A model generated the notes under the pieces. It was not told the origin of the DNA. It saw only the letters and a list, made by a program, of their open reading frames with translations, and made no database searches. Below are positions 35,384-44,379 of a stretch of DNA of 64,000 bases, in pieces; the stretch's first letter is position 1; each line of letters starts with the position of its first letter. This DNA is from Massilia antarctica (lineage in GTDB: Bacteria; Pseudomonadota; Gammaproteobacteria; Burkholderiales; Burkholderiaceae_D), in NCBI RefSeq assembly GCF_015689335.1, contig NZ_CP065053.1, forward strand, positions 1,488,001 through 1,552,000. The letters are read 5' to 3'. A program made the position numbers and the translations under genes.

Positions 35384-35869
35384 ATGGAAGAAGAAATTGA
35401 AGTCAGAAACCCGAACGGCGTCAATGTTATCGGGGTCAAGTCCTGGTTTGCCTATGTCGGCGTGGGCGGGCTGGCGCTGGTGCTGTTCGGCATTCTACTG
35501 CCGCTCGCCTTCGGGATCGGCACGATCGCCGCCATCGTGGTGTTCGTGTGCTCGGCGCTGTTTGTCGGCTACCGCATCATGATGCTGCGCAGCGTACAGT
35601 TGTACTACGACGATGCCGGCGTCTGGATGTACTCGGGCGTACTGCCATGGCAAAAGGGCGCCGGCGGCGTCAAGTGGCGCGATATCGACAGCGCCGGCTT
35701 TACGCAGGGCTTCCTCAGCTGGACCACGCGCTCCTACACGGTGCGTATTGGCCACCGCTTCACCAAGGACAGCGAAATCATCCTGACCAACATCGCCCAT
35801 GGCGACAAGACGGCGATCCAGATCAACACCATCCACCAGGAGATGCTGCGCTCCGGCCGCGCAAGCTGA
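35384..35869 (+). CDS. two-TM membrane protein with PH-like domain
   Basis: 161 residues. Two hydrophobic segments at about residues 24-60 (YVGVGGLALVLFGILLPLAF, AAIVVFVCSALFVGY) are followed by a beta-rich domain (VQLYYDDAGVWMYSG, KWRDIDSAGF, SYTVRIGHRF) like bacterial PH domains. A smaller relative with the same layout is encoded at 40063-40548. It begins 78 bp after the SNF2 gene and may be transcribed with it. Function unknown. Confidence 0.65.
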   Translation: MEEEIEVRNPNGVNVIGVKSWFAYVGVGGLALVLFGILLPLAFGIGTIAAIVVFVCSALFVGYRIMMLRSVQLYYDDAGVWMYSGVLPWQKGAGGVKWRDIDSAGFTQGFLSWTTRSYTVRIGHRFTKDSEIILTNIAHGDKTAIQINTIHQEMLRSGRAS

Positions 35870-35984
35870 CACCCAGCCGTTTCCATTTGTGACAAAGGCG
35901 CCCCGGCGGGGCGATTGATGCTAATCTGGCGCCCGCCGCATGTTTGCGGCTGCCCCCGCTTCTGTAACTACAAGGCCGATCACA

Positions 35985-37907
35985 ATGATGAAAACCAAAA
36001 TTGCACTGGCTGTTTTGTTGACGTGCTTCGCGCTGGCGCCCGCAGGCGCTGCCAAGCCGAAAAAACAGTCCCACGCGCATGCCACCAAGCCGGTGAAAGC
36101 CGCCAAATCGGCGAAAGCAGGCAAATCCGTCAAATCGTCTAAAGCCGCCAAACCAGCCAAGCCGTCCAAGGCCGCGGCCGCAGCCGTCCCTGCACCGGTC
36201 GCCGCCGCTGTCAGCGCGCCGGCCGCCGGCGCCGAACGCTCGCAGGACCGCCGCTTCAATACCGTCAGCATGCAATTCCTCGGCGCGCTGTGGCGCATCG
36301 ATCCGGAAAGCGCGATCTATTCCGGCAAATACGATGGCGCCGCCAACCTGACCATTCCGAGCGCGGCCACGCGCGCGGCGCAACTGGCGTTTGCCGACGA
36401 ATGGCTGCAAAAGCTGGCCAAGATCGATGCGCGCCAGCTGTCGGTCAGGCAGCGCACCGACCACGCCCTGCTGGTCAACAAGCTCAATGCCGACCGCTTC
36501 TACCTGACCACCATGCGCGAGTTCGAATGGAATCCGGCGCTGTACAACATCGCCGGCCCGATCGACCTGATTCTCGGTTCCGAATACGCGGCCAAGGCGC
36601 AGCGCCTGCGCACCCTGCTCAAGCGCTTGACCAACGTGCCGGCCTACTACCAGGCGGCGCAGGCGAGCATCGTCAACCCGACCCACGAACACACGCAGCT
36701 GGCATTGCAGCAGGCGCCGGGCACCATGACGGTACTGGCGGACCTGGGCAAGGCAGCCCAGGAATCGATCCTGAACCAGGCCGAAAAAGACTTGTTCGCG
36801 CGCCGCATCGCGGCCGCCGGCGACGCCCTGATCGGCTACGTCAACTTCCTCACCGATCTCGATAAGACCCAGCAAGCGAGCAACACGGCGCGCTCGTTCC
36901 GCATCGGCAAAGCGCTGTACGAACAGAAGTTCGGCCATGACATCCAGGCCGGCGTGAGCGCCGAACAGATGTACCAGAAAGCGCTGGCCGCGCGCGAGCA
37001 GCTGCTCGCGCGCATGGACAGCTTGTCGGACGAACTGTGGACCAAGACCATGGGCAGCGCCGCCAAGCCGGCCGACCGCACCAAAAAAATCGGCATGGTG
37101 ATCGACACCTTGTCGGCCAAACACGTCTCGCGCGAGGAGTTCTTCCCCGAGATCCGGCGCCAGATCCCGGTGCTGCAGGACTGGGTGGTCAAGAACAACC
37201 TGCTCACGCTCGATCCGAAAAAGCCGCTGGTGGTGCGCGAAACGCCGCTCTACCAGCGCGGCGTGGCCGGCGCCAGCATCGATGCGCCCGGCCCGTATCG
37301 CCCGCAGGACCGCACCTTCTACAACGTCACCCCGCTCGATGGCGTCACACAAGAGCAGGCCGAGAGCACCCTGCGCGAATACAACCACTGGATTTTGCAG
37401 ATCCTGAACATCCACGAAGCCATTCCGGGCCACTACGCGCAGCTGGTGTATGCCAACAAGTCGCCGTCCCTGGTCAAGTCGCTGTTCGGTAACGGCGCCA
37501 TGATCGAAGGCTGGGCGGTGTACGGCGAGCGCATGATGCTCGAATCGGGCTATGGCGACAATACGCCGGAAATGTGGCTGATGTACTCCAAGTGGAACCT
37601 GCGCGTGGTCACCAACACGATCCTCGATTACAGCGTGCACGTGCTGGGCATGAACGAAGCCGATGCGATGGACATGCTCACGCGCCAGGCCTTCCAGACG
37701 CGCAGCGAGGCAAGCGAGAAGTGGCACCGCGCCCAGGTCAGTTCGGTGCAGCTGACCAGCTACTTCAGCGGCTTCAGCGAAATCATGGACTTGCGCGAAC
37801 AGCGCAAGCAGGCGCTCGGACCGAAGTTCGACCTCAGGCAGTTCCACGAACAGTTCCTCGGCTACGGCAGCGCGCCGGTGAAGATGATCAAAGAGCTGAT
37901 GCAATAA
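35985..37907 (+). CDS. DUF885 family protein, exported, with Lys/Ala-rich segment
   Basis: 640 residues. A signal peptide (KIALAVLLTCFALAPAGA) precedes about 45 residues of Lys/Ala/Ser/Pro low complexity (VKAAKSAKAGKSVKSSKAA), similar in composition to histone-H1-like tails. The rest is a DUF885 domain with HEAIPGH at residues 477-483 followed by EGWAVYGERM, the pattern expected of a metal-dependent peptidase (HExxxxH with a downstream Glu), so zinc peptidase activity is likely but unproved. ATG 35985 (or the next one at 35988) is preferred over 35940, because the signal peptide starts there. The alpha/beta hydrolase gene follows at 10 bp, probably in one operon. Confidence 0.85.
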   Translation: MMKTKIALAVLLTCFALAPAGAAKPKKQSHAHATKPVKAAKSAKAGKSVKSSKAAKPAKPSKAAAAAVPAPVAAAVSAPAAGAERSQDRRFNTVSMQFLGALWRIDPESAIYSGKYDGAANLTIPSAATRAAQLAFADEWLQKLAKIDARQLSVRQRTDHALLVNKLNADRFYLTTMREFEWNPALYNIAGPIDLILGSEYAAKAQRLRTLLKRLTNVPAYYQAAQASIVNPTHEHTQLALQQAPGTMTVLADLGKAAQESILNQAEKDLFARRIAAAGDALIGYVNFLTDLDKTQQASNTARSFRIGKALYEQKFGHDIQAGVSAEQMYQKALAAREQLLARMDSLSDELWTKTMGSAAKPADRTKKIGMVIDTLSAKHVSREEFFPEIRRQIPVLQDWVVKNNLLTLDPKKPLVVRETPLYQRGVAGASIDAPGPYRPQDRTFYNVTPLDGVTQEQAESTLREYNHWILQILNIHEAIPGHYAQLVYANKSPSLVKSLFGNGAMIEGWAVYGERMMLESGYGDNTPEMWLMYSKWNLRVVTNTILDYSVHVLGMNEADAMDMLTRQAFQTRSEASEKWHRAQVSSVQLTSYFSGFSEIMDLREQRKQALGPKFDLRQFHEQFLGYGSAPVKMIKELMQ

Positions 37908-37917
37908 GGAGAGCGCG

Positions 37918-38706
37918 ATGCGCATGGTATTTGGTTCGGTTCTTGCGGCGCTTGCGTTGTATATCGTCGCCTGCGTCGGCCTGTACCTGGCGCAGCGCTC
38001 GCTGATCTATTTTCCCCAGCCACGCCGGTTTGGGGCGCCCGGTTCGCTGATGCAGCTGCCGGTGCCCGGCGCCACGCTCGACGTGACGGTGCGGCCCGAC
38101 ACCGGCCCGCGCGCCGTGATCTATCTGGGCGGCAATGCCGAGGATGTCTCGGCCAGCCTGGCGCAGATGTCGGATACCTTTCCCGGGCAGGCGCTGTACC
38201 TGCTGCATTACCGCGGTTACGGCGGCAGTACCGGCAAGCCCACCGAGGCGGCGCTGTTCGCCGATGCGCTGGCCCTGTTCGACATGGTGCAGGCAAGCCA
38301 TGCGCAGGTGACCGTGATCGGGCGCAGCCTGGGCAGCGGCGTGGCGGTGCATCTGGCCAGCGCGCGGCCGGTCGAGCGGCTGGTGCTGGTCACGCCCTAC
38401 GACAGCATCGTCGGCATCGCCGCGCTGCAATTCCCATGGTTTCCGGTGGCGCGCATGCTGGAAGATAAATTCGAGTCGGGTGTGTACGCCGCCAAGGTGA
38501 GCGCGCCGACCACCATCATCGCCGCGGCCAATGACGAGATCATCCCGCGCGCCAGTTCGCAGCTGCTGCTGACCCGCTTCAGGCCCGGTGTGGCGCGCTA
38601 TATCGATGTGCCGCAAAGCGGCCACAACACCATTTCGGACAGCCCGCTGTACCAGCCCAGCCTGGCCGGCGACACGGCGGCGCAGCCCGCCGCGCAGGCG
38701 AACTAG
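37918..38706 (+). CDS. alpha/beta hydrolase, membrane-anchored
   Basis: 262 residues. An N-terminal membrane anchor (VFGSVLAALALYIVACVGLY) is followed by an alpha/beta-hydrolase fold of the BEM46-like type: oxyanion region YLGGNAE, nucleophile Ser137 in GRSLGSG, acid in AANDEIIP and catalytic His in SGHNTIS. The active domain probably faces the periplasm. ATG 37918 has AGGAG at 6 bp. It follows the DUF885 peptidase gene by 10 bp. The C terminus is an Ala/Gln-rich tail. Substrate unknown (esterase, lipase or peptidase). Confidence 0.88.
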   Translation: MRMVFGSVLAALALYIVACVGLYLAQRSLIYFPQPRRFGAPGSLMQLPVPGATLDVTVRPDTGPRAVIYLGGNAEDVSASLAQMSDTFPGQALYLLHYRGYGGSTGKPTEAALFADALALFDMVQASHAQVTVIGRSLGSGVAVHLASARPVERLVLVTPYDSIVGIAALQFPWFPVARMLEDKFESGVYAAKVSAPTTIIAAANDEIIPRASSQLLLTRFRPGVARYIDVPQSGHNTISDSPLYQPSLAGDTAAQPAAQAN

Positions 38707-38845
38707 ACGCGGCGTCCGCGAGACGGGCGCCGGCTGTGGTATTTGACACGTGTTGGGATGTAGTTGACTAGAGGCAAGTTATTTGCCTTATTGCATCGTT
38801 ACAATGTGTGAAGTTTCTGTTTAACTTCACGCAAAGGACACCGCC

Positions 38846-39553
38846 ATGACGCCAGGCCCAAACCCCGCCGTGCTCATCGCCCTGACAGCAATGGCCCTGG
38901 CCGGCTGCGCCAGCAAGCCGCCGCCTGCCGCCGAACCACCCGCCGGGATGCAAGCGCCCAACAGCCAGCTGGAGCATTGCCGACGCTCGCTCGGCACGCT
39001 CATCCTGGTCGAGCAAGAGCGCCAGCCGTGGCTGAACCGGATCGGCAGGGACGCCGAGCTGCCCGGCCCCCTGCCGCTGCTGCGCCTGATGGTACGGGCA
39101 TCGAACTGCTTCACCCTGGCCGACAAGGCTTCCACGCTCAGTGAGCGCCCACTGACAAGCGCCGATTACACGGCCACGCCCTCGCTCAGCTTCCCCGACG
39201 AGGCCACGGCCGCGCGCATTGGTTCGCTGCGCGACGTCGCGCCGCAGCCAGCCACCCTGCTGACCTTGACCGATAACCGTTCGGGCACCGAGCTGGCGGC
39301 GGCCCAGGGCAGCGCCAGCCATTGGCGTTTCGGCGCGGCGGGCGGCTTTTTCAACGGCGGCTTCGCCCAGGCCGACGGCTACACCCGTACGCCCCAGGGC
39401 AAGCTGCTGATGGCGGCCCTGATGGATTCGTACAACCAGATGGTGCGCTCGCTCAAGCGCCACACGGCGTGCACGGCGGCCGCCCGGCTGGCCGACGCTG
39501 GCGGACTCAGGACGAGCCGGGCGGCGCATCCCGATCCGCGACGTTCTCAATAA
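38846..39553 (+). CDS. hypothetical lipoprotein
   Basis: 235 residues with a lipoprotein signal (MTPGPNPAVLIALTAMALAG, lipobox LAGC) and a Pro/Ala-rich linker after the cysteine. The remainder contains helical LDQ-type sequence and a C-terminal region with GFFNGGFAQADGYTRT and LLMAALMDSYNQMVRSLKRH. I do not recognise the family; similar proteins often sit near peptidoglycan or secretion factors, but nothing shows that here. Its 3' end overlaps the convergent DinB gene by 47 bp. Confidence 0.6.
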   Translation: MTPGPNPAVLIALTAMALAGCASKPPPAAEPPAGMQAPNSQLEHCRRSLGTLILVEQERQPWLNRIGRDAELPGPLPLLRLMVRASNCFTLADKASTLSERPLTSADYTATPSLSFPDEATAARIGSLRDVAPQPATLLTLTDNRSGTELAAAQGSASHWRFGAAGGFFNGGFAQADGYTRTPQGKLLMAALMDSYNQMVRSLKRHTACTAAARLADAGGLRTSRAAHPDPRRSQ

Positions 39554-40070
39554 GCATCAGCAAGTCGGTCACGCCCAGGTCGGCCCCGGCTTGCGAAAGC
39601 AAGGTGCTGGCCTGGCCGCGGTGATGGGTCTGGTGATTGAAAAAATGCAGCAACACATCGCCGAAACGCTTCTGCGAGGCGACGCCCTTGGTGCTGGCGT
39701 AATGCAGCACATGCTCCAGGTCGCGGTCGGCAAGCTCGGCGGCGAAGGCGCTGATCACGCCGTCGAGCATGCGCCGGTGCCTTGTCAAGGTGGCCAGGTC
39801 GTCGCTGTAGACGGCGTTCAGCGCGCCGGGCTGCGCCAGGGCCAGCGCCGCTTCGAGGGCGTCAAAGCGCGCCGGATGGGCAGTGAAGCGCCGCAGCCAG
39901 ATGGTATCGGCCGCCACCAGATGGTTCAGGGTGCCGAGCAGCGAGCCGAAAAAGGCGCCGCGGTCGGCCGCCAGTTCGCCGGGAGGAAGCGTGGCGGCCG
40001 CATCGTACAGTTTCTGGTTCATCCAGGTGTTGTAGCCGGCCATCAGGCGCAGGTGGGACAGTTCAGACAT
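39507..40070 (-). CDS. DinB family protein (DUF664)
   Basis: 187 residues forming the four-helix DinB fold. The metal-binding histidines are in LNHLVAAD (near residue 49) and NHQTHHRGQ (near 145-153), with the family opening MAGYNTWMNQKLYDA. Members are often thiol-transferases or hydrolases depending on metal; the substrate is unknown. The start overlaps the stop of the upstream PH-like gene by 8 bp, so they are likely co-transcribed. The 3' end overlaps the convergent lipoprotein gene. Confidence 0.88.
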   Translation of the reverse strand: MSELSHLRLMAGYNTWMNQKLYDAAATLPPGELAADRGAFFGSLLGTLNHLVAADTIWLRRFTAHPARFDALEAALALAQPGALNAVYSDDLATLTRHRRMLDGVISAFAAELADRDLEHVLHYASTKGVASQKRFGDVLLHFFNHQTHHRGQASTLLSQAGADLGVTDLLMLIENVADRDAPPGSS

Positions 40071-40548
40071 GGTAGCCTCGCGTGCGTAAATGTTGGAGAA
40101 CGGCGCCGTGGCCGCTGAGCAGCACCGACATGCGGATCACCTTGCCGCTGCGAAATGTCAGCACGTACATGGCGCACCAGGCGCGGTAGTGCACCTTGCG
40201 CAGGTCGCGCCACAGCTCGTGACGCTTGCCGCCCCACGGTGTGATGAACAGGATGCCGGCATCGTCGACCTTGCCGCGCGTGACGATGCCTTCGCACAGG
40301 CAGTACACGCCGCCGACGGCCAGCGCCAGCGCCAGCGCGATCAGGGGGGCATAACTGTCGTGCTCGCGCGACAGCGCCACCCAGGCCAGCACGGCCACGC
40401 CCAGCAATTGCAGGATGCCCAGCCGCTCCACGAAGGGCGCGAACGCCAGGGTGCCGTCGCCGGCGCCGCTGCGCAGGCGCGCGGCGATCCAGCGCACGGC
40501 GAACCACGCGGCAAAGGCACCGAAAAGACCGGCTGCAAGGGTCGACAC
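40063..40548 (-). CDS. membrane protein with PH-like domain
   Basis: 161 residues: an N-terminal hydrophobic helix, two more at about 45-88 (LLGVAVLAWVALS, YAPLIALALALAVGGVYCL), then a soluble part (RGKVDDAGILFITPWGG, LWRDLRKVHYRAW, VLTFRSGKVIRMSVL) resembling the PH-like protein at 35384. It overlaps the DinB gene start by 8 bp. Function unknown. Confidence 0.6.
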   Translation of the reverse strand: MSTLAAGLFGAFAAWFAVRWIAARLRSGAGDGTLAFAPFVERLGILQLLGVAVLAWVALSREHDSYAPLIALALALAVGGVYCLCEGIVTRGKVDDAGILFITPWGGKRHELWRDLRKVHYRAWCAMYVLTFRSGKVIRMSVLLSGHGAVLQHLRTRGYHV

Positions 40549-40843
40549 GCGCTCTCCTCAAGGGGCGCGGCCGGATGGCCGCGCGGCTTGTCATTGTGCC
40601 TCACATCGCAGGCGCGTGCTGGGGACCCTGTGCAATTACGCACAGGCGTCGTGCCGGAACGCTCCGCCACGCCGGGCGTGTTCCTGATGCCGCTCCGGTA
40701 GAATTATTTCCGGCTGTTACTTCCCGCGAACCGTCCCGAAGGCTGGCCGCCCCGCGCGGCCCCCCTCCACGCCTACACCCGAGCTCTTCCCTGCAAGCAC
40801 CCGCAGCCTTCCCGTATTTTCAAGATAGAAAAATGGAGACATC

Positions 40844-42577
40844 ATGGCAATTACCACTTCGTTCGGCCGCCGCGCGGCTTCTTTCCTGCTGTGCCTGCCG
40901 GCGGCCGCGCTGGCCCAGGTGCAGACCGGTCCCGGCGCCTGGAGCGGCAACCAGACCTGGGGCGCGGACAGCGTCAACGGCGGCAACCTGAGCGGCTATT
41001 TCTATTGGCCGGCCAGCCAGCCTGTGCTGGGCGGCAAGCGTGCCCTGGTGGTGGTGCTGCATGGCTGCCAGCAAACCGCCTCCGGCGACGTCATCGATTC
41101 CGGCGCCGACAAGGGCTTCAACTGGAAAGGCGTGGCCGACCAGTACGGCGCCGTGATCCTGGCGCCGAATGCGACCGGCAATGTGTCCGGCAGCCATTGC
41201 TGGGATTACAGCCTCAGCAACCACAACCGCGCCAGCGGCCACGATGGCGTGCTGCTCAACCTGGTGACCCGCTTCCTTGGCGATGCCCGTTACGCGATCG
41301 ACCCGAACCAGGTGTACGTGACCGGCCTGTCCTCGGGCGGCGGCCAGACCATGGTGCTGGGCTGCCTGGCGCCGGATGTGTTCGCCGGCATCGGCATCAA
41401 TGCCGGACCGCCGCCGGGGACCACGACCATGCAGATCGGCAGCGTGCCATCCGGCTTTAACGCCAGCACGGCGGGCAACAAGTGCACGGCCATGGCCGGC
41501 GCCCAGCAAGGCAAGTTCGCCACCCAGATCGCCAGCGTGGTCTGGGGCACCAGCGATTACACCGTAGCCCCGGCCTATGGCCCGCTCGATGCGGCGGCCA
41601 TGCGCCTGGCCTACGGCGGCAGTTTTACGCGCGCTGCGACGGCCACCGTGCCCGGCGGCGGCAGCAATACGCCCTACACCGACGGCAACGGCAAGCTGCG
41701 CACCTCGGAAATGGCGGTGACCGGCATGGGCCACGCCTGGCCGGCCGGGCCGGGCGGGCAGAACAGCCACTTCGTCGATGCCACCAAGGTCGATTACCCC
41801 GCCTTCGTGATGGATTTCTGGTTCAAAAACAATCTGCGCGCAGCGCGCATCGCCGCCCCTGTCATGACGGCCTGCAAGGCGGCCGTGTCGGGCAACGCCG
41901 CCACCATCAGCGGCGCCGCCCTTGATCCGGCCGGCACGGTCAGCAGCTACCGCGTGGTGCTGAGCGGAACCACCGCCGTCAACGATGGGGCGGCCGGCAG
42001 CGGCGCCAGTTTCAGCATCGGCTATGCGCTGGCCAACGGCTATTACAGCGGGACCGTCACGGCCACCGATGCCGGTACCGGGCAAACCTCGGCGCCCTGC
42101 CCGCTGCCGCAATTCCTGGTGGGACCGGCGCCGGCGCTGCAGCCGCCCGCCGACCTAAAGGCCGGCAACGCCAGCGCCAGCAGCATCGCCCTGTCGTGGA
42201 GCGCGGCCAACGGCGCGGGCGGCTACAACGTCTACCGCAACGGCAGCAAGCTCACGCCCGCGCCGCTGAGCGGCACCAGCTACACCGACACGGGACTGGC
42301 GGCGTCCACCGCCTATTCCTACCAGGCGTCATCGGTGGCGAACGGGGTGGAAAGCGGCTTGTCGGCCAAGGTGAGCGCCAGCACCACCAGCGGCTTTGTC
42401 TGCAGCGCGGTCACGGCCAGCAACTTTGCCCACGTACAGGAAGGCCGCGCGCATGACAGTGGCGGCATGGCACTGGCCAATGGATCGAACCAGAGCATGG
42501 GGCTGGACAACCTGTTCTACGTCCAGACCCTGGCGCAAATCTCGGCCGCGCATTACGTGGTGGGCAACTGTCCGTAA
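40844..42577 (+). CDS. extracellular PHB-depolymerase-family esterase with fibronectin type III domain
   Basis: 577 residues. A signal peptide (RRAASFLLCLPAAALA, cleavage near AQ) is followed by an Esterase_phd catalytic domain: oxyanion HGCQQTASG, GLSSG with the nucleophile Ser163, and HAWPAG with the likely catalytic His. A fibronectin type III domain starts near LQPPADLKAG at about 425, and a Cys-containing C-terminal domain (FVCSAVTASNFAHVQEGRAH) common in these enzymes ends the protein. It likely hydrolyses extracellular polyhydroxybutyrate or a related polyester. It stands alone. The 295 bp before it carry no gene and no obvious operator. Confidence 0.9.
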   Translation: MAITTSFGRRAASFLLCLPAAALAQVQTGPGAWSGNQTWGADSVNGGNLSGYFYWPASQPVLGGKRALVVVLHGCQQTASGDVIDSGADKGFNWKGVADQYGAVILAPNATGNVSGSHCWDYSLSNHNRASGHDGVLLNLVTRFLGDARYAIDPNQVYVTGLSSGGGQTMVLGCLAPDVFAGIGINAGPPPGTTTMQIGSVPSGFNASTAGNKCTAMAGAQQGKFATQIASVVWGTSDYTVAPAYGPLDAAAMRLAYGGSFTRAATATVPGGGSNTPYTDGNGKLRTSEMAVTGMGHAWPAGPGGQNSHFVDATKVDYPAFVMDFWFKNNLRAARIAAPVMTACKAAVSGNAATISGAALDPAGTVSSYRVVLSGTTAVNDGAAGSGASFSIGYALANGYYSGTVTATDAGTGQTSAPCPLPQFLVGPAPALQPPADLKAGNASASSIALSWSAANGAGGYNVYRNGSKLTPAPLSGTSYTDTGLAASTAYSYQASSVANGVESGLSAKVSASTTSGFVCSAVTASNFAHVQEGRAHDSGGMALANGSNQSMGLDNLFYVQTLAQISAAHYVVGNCP

Positions 42578-42587
42578 GCGCGCGGGG

Positions 42588-43511
42588 TCAATGGCGCGCG
42601 GCCAGGTTCTTGCCCTCGACCAGGACGTAGGTCTTGCCGTCGTAGGCATAACGGGCCGCGCCGCCCAGGCGGGTGATGTCCGACACCAGCCGCGGGCCTT
42701 CCTTGCCCTTGCGGCGCCGCTCTTTCTTGCTGTCGTCCTGGCCCCGGAACTGGAACACGAGGTCGTTGTAGGCCGCGCCGCCGGCGGCCAGGGCGAAGCG
42801 CCAGCCGGAGACGATGTCGTAACACGTCTCCTCTTCTTCCGGCTCGCACGACGGGTTGCTGGTGGCGATGGCGATGCCGCCGCCGGTGAGTGAACGGATG
42901 GGGTCCGCACCGAGGTCGAACAGGGACAGCCTTCGGTCGGCATAGCCGCCAATGGCAGTCCCGTGCAGCATGGCCAGGCCCGGCTTGCCGGCAGCGAGGT
43001 GCATGAATGTCGCCGTGCCGATCCGCTCCCAGCCGCCCAGGCGCGCCACGTTGGCGTGGTGCTTGAGCAAGCTCCAGCGGCCATCGGCCTTGCGCAGGAT
43101 GAAGATGTTGAGCAGCCCGCCTTCGTTGGGATCGCGGCTGTCACCGCGGCCGGCCTCCACGCGCAGGGCGTTGGCCACCAGGGCGGCGTCGCCGTTGGGC
43201 AGGAAGGCATGCGCCACCGGTTCGATGGCATACATGCGCACACCAGGCTGGTCGGGCGCGCTCAGCTCCATCGGCGCCTCGTTGGCGGTCGGATCGAATT
43301 TCTCGCCGAAGATGGCGTGCATCAGCACGGCCCGCTCGCGCAGGGCGGCCGCCTCGGCTTCAAGTTGTTCCGCCGTGGGCGGGGCTGACGCGGGCACGGC
43401 CACGGGCGCCGAAGGGCGCGCGCTTGCGGCCGGCGCAGCTGGCTTGTGTTCGCGGCAGGCGCACAGCAGGACGGGAAAAAGGATAATCAGAAACAGCGCA
43501 GCTGGACGCAT
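42588..43511 (-). CDS. hypothetical lipoprotein
   Basis: 307 residues. Lipoprotein signal with lipobox LCAC near residue 19 (MRPAALFLIILFPVLLCAC), then a Pro/Ala-rich linker and a beta-rich domain with RMYAIEPVAHAFLPNGDAAL, GGLLNIFILRKADGRWSLL and a conserved CEPEEEETCYDI cysteine pair. The family is not recognised. ATG 43511 is chosen because the lipoprotein signal begins there. It is convergent with the esterase gene, 10 bp between stops. Confidence 0.55.
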   Translation of the reverse strand: MRPAALFLIILFPVLLCACREHKPAAPAASARPSAPVAVPASAPPTAEQLEAEAAALRERAVLMHAIFGEKFDPTANEAPMELSAPDQPGVRMYAIEPVAHAFLPNGDAALVANALRVEAGRGDSRDPNEGGLLNIFILRKADGRWSLLKHHANVARLGGWERIGTATFMHLAAGKPGLAMLHGTAIGGYADRRLSLFDLGADPIRSLTGGGIAIATSNPSCEPEEEETCYDIVSGWRFALAAGGAAYNDLVFQFRGQDDSKKERRRKGKEGPRLVSDITRLGGAARYAYDGKTYVLVEGKNLAARH

Positions 43512-43779
43512 CGGATCGCAAACGAGACAGTAAACAATCCATCTTACCTTACCGCTTGCCAAGCTGTTTCAAGCCATTACGGCGGCAAGCGATACCCGCG
43601 CGCATCAATGCGGCCTCGCACGCAGCTTGTTTGGCGCAGGCCGCGCCGATGGCCGATTCAGGCCGGAGACGATTGATGCACCTCACAGGCGCGCGGGCTG
43701 CGGCTCCTAGGCTGGAAGTGTCGGGGTGGCCGTCGTCGATGCGACGGCGGCGCGTCCGGCCTCATGCCAAGGAGCCATC

Positions 43780-44328
43780 ATGTCTACCCATTCTTCCCTT
43801 CCCCGCCGCGCGCGCCTGGGCGCGGCACTCGCCCTGATTGCACTGGCCGTTCCGGGCCTGGCGCTGGCAAGCAGCAACTGGTCGTCCGTGGGATCGACCG
43901 GCACCCCGGACGAACTGTGCGCCGGCCGCGTATCGTTCAACAACAATGATGCCGGCCTGGTCAGCGGCGCCACGGCCCTCGGCTGCACCATCCGCTACCA
44001 GGTGCACGATACCTGGGATGGCACCGGCCTCCCGGGCGTGTACCTGGGGGCGCGCTTCACCGACAACGGCATCTATTCCGAGGTGCGCGCGCGCTTGCGT
44101 GCGCACAATACCGCCACCGGCGTGCTGACCACCCTGGCGACCTTGTCGAGCAACAGCTACGCGCCGGCGGCAACCCCGCAGACGCGCTACCTGACCAACT
44201 GCGTCGCGCTCAACTTCAATGCCAACAGCTACTTCATCGAGGTCGACCTGGTGCGCACCGCTTCGCCGGTGGGCGCCATTCCCGGCTTGCCGGTGCTGGG
44301 GCAACTGCGCCTGCTGCGCTGCCAGTAA
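43780..44328 (+). CDS. small secreted hypothetical protein
   Basis: 182 residues with a signal peptide that has an RR pair (LPRRARLGAALALIALAV, cleavage near ALA), possibly but not clearly of Tat type. The mature part is beta-rich with four cysteines and an ordered pattern (SFNNNDAGLVSGATALGCT, YFIEVDLVRT). ATG 43780 has AAGGAG at 5 bp, a strong ribosome binding site, which suggests high expression. No family recognised. The lipoprotein gene follows after 51 bp. Confidence 0.65.
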   Translation: MSTHSSLPRRARLGAALALIALAVPGLALASSNWSSVGSTGTPDELCAGRVSFNNNDAGLVSGATALGCTIRYQVHDTWDGTGLPGVYLGARFTDNGIYSEVRARLRAHNTATGVLTTLATLSSNSYAPAATPQTRYLTNCVALNFNANSYFIEVDLVRTASPVGAIPGLPVLGQLRLLRCQ

Positions 44329-44379
44329 GGCCATCGCGCATGCGCGCCCATGCCGGATCCACTGTCCAGGGGAAGACCA

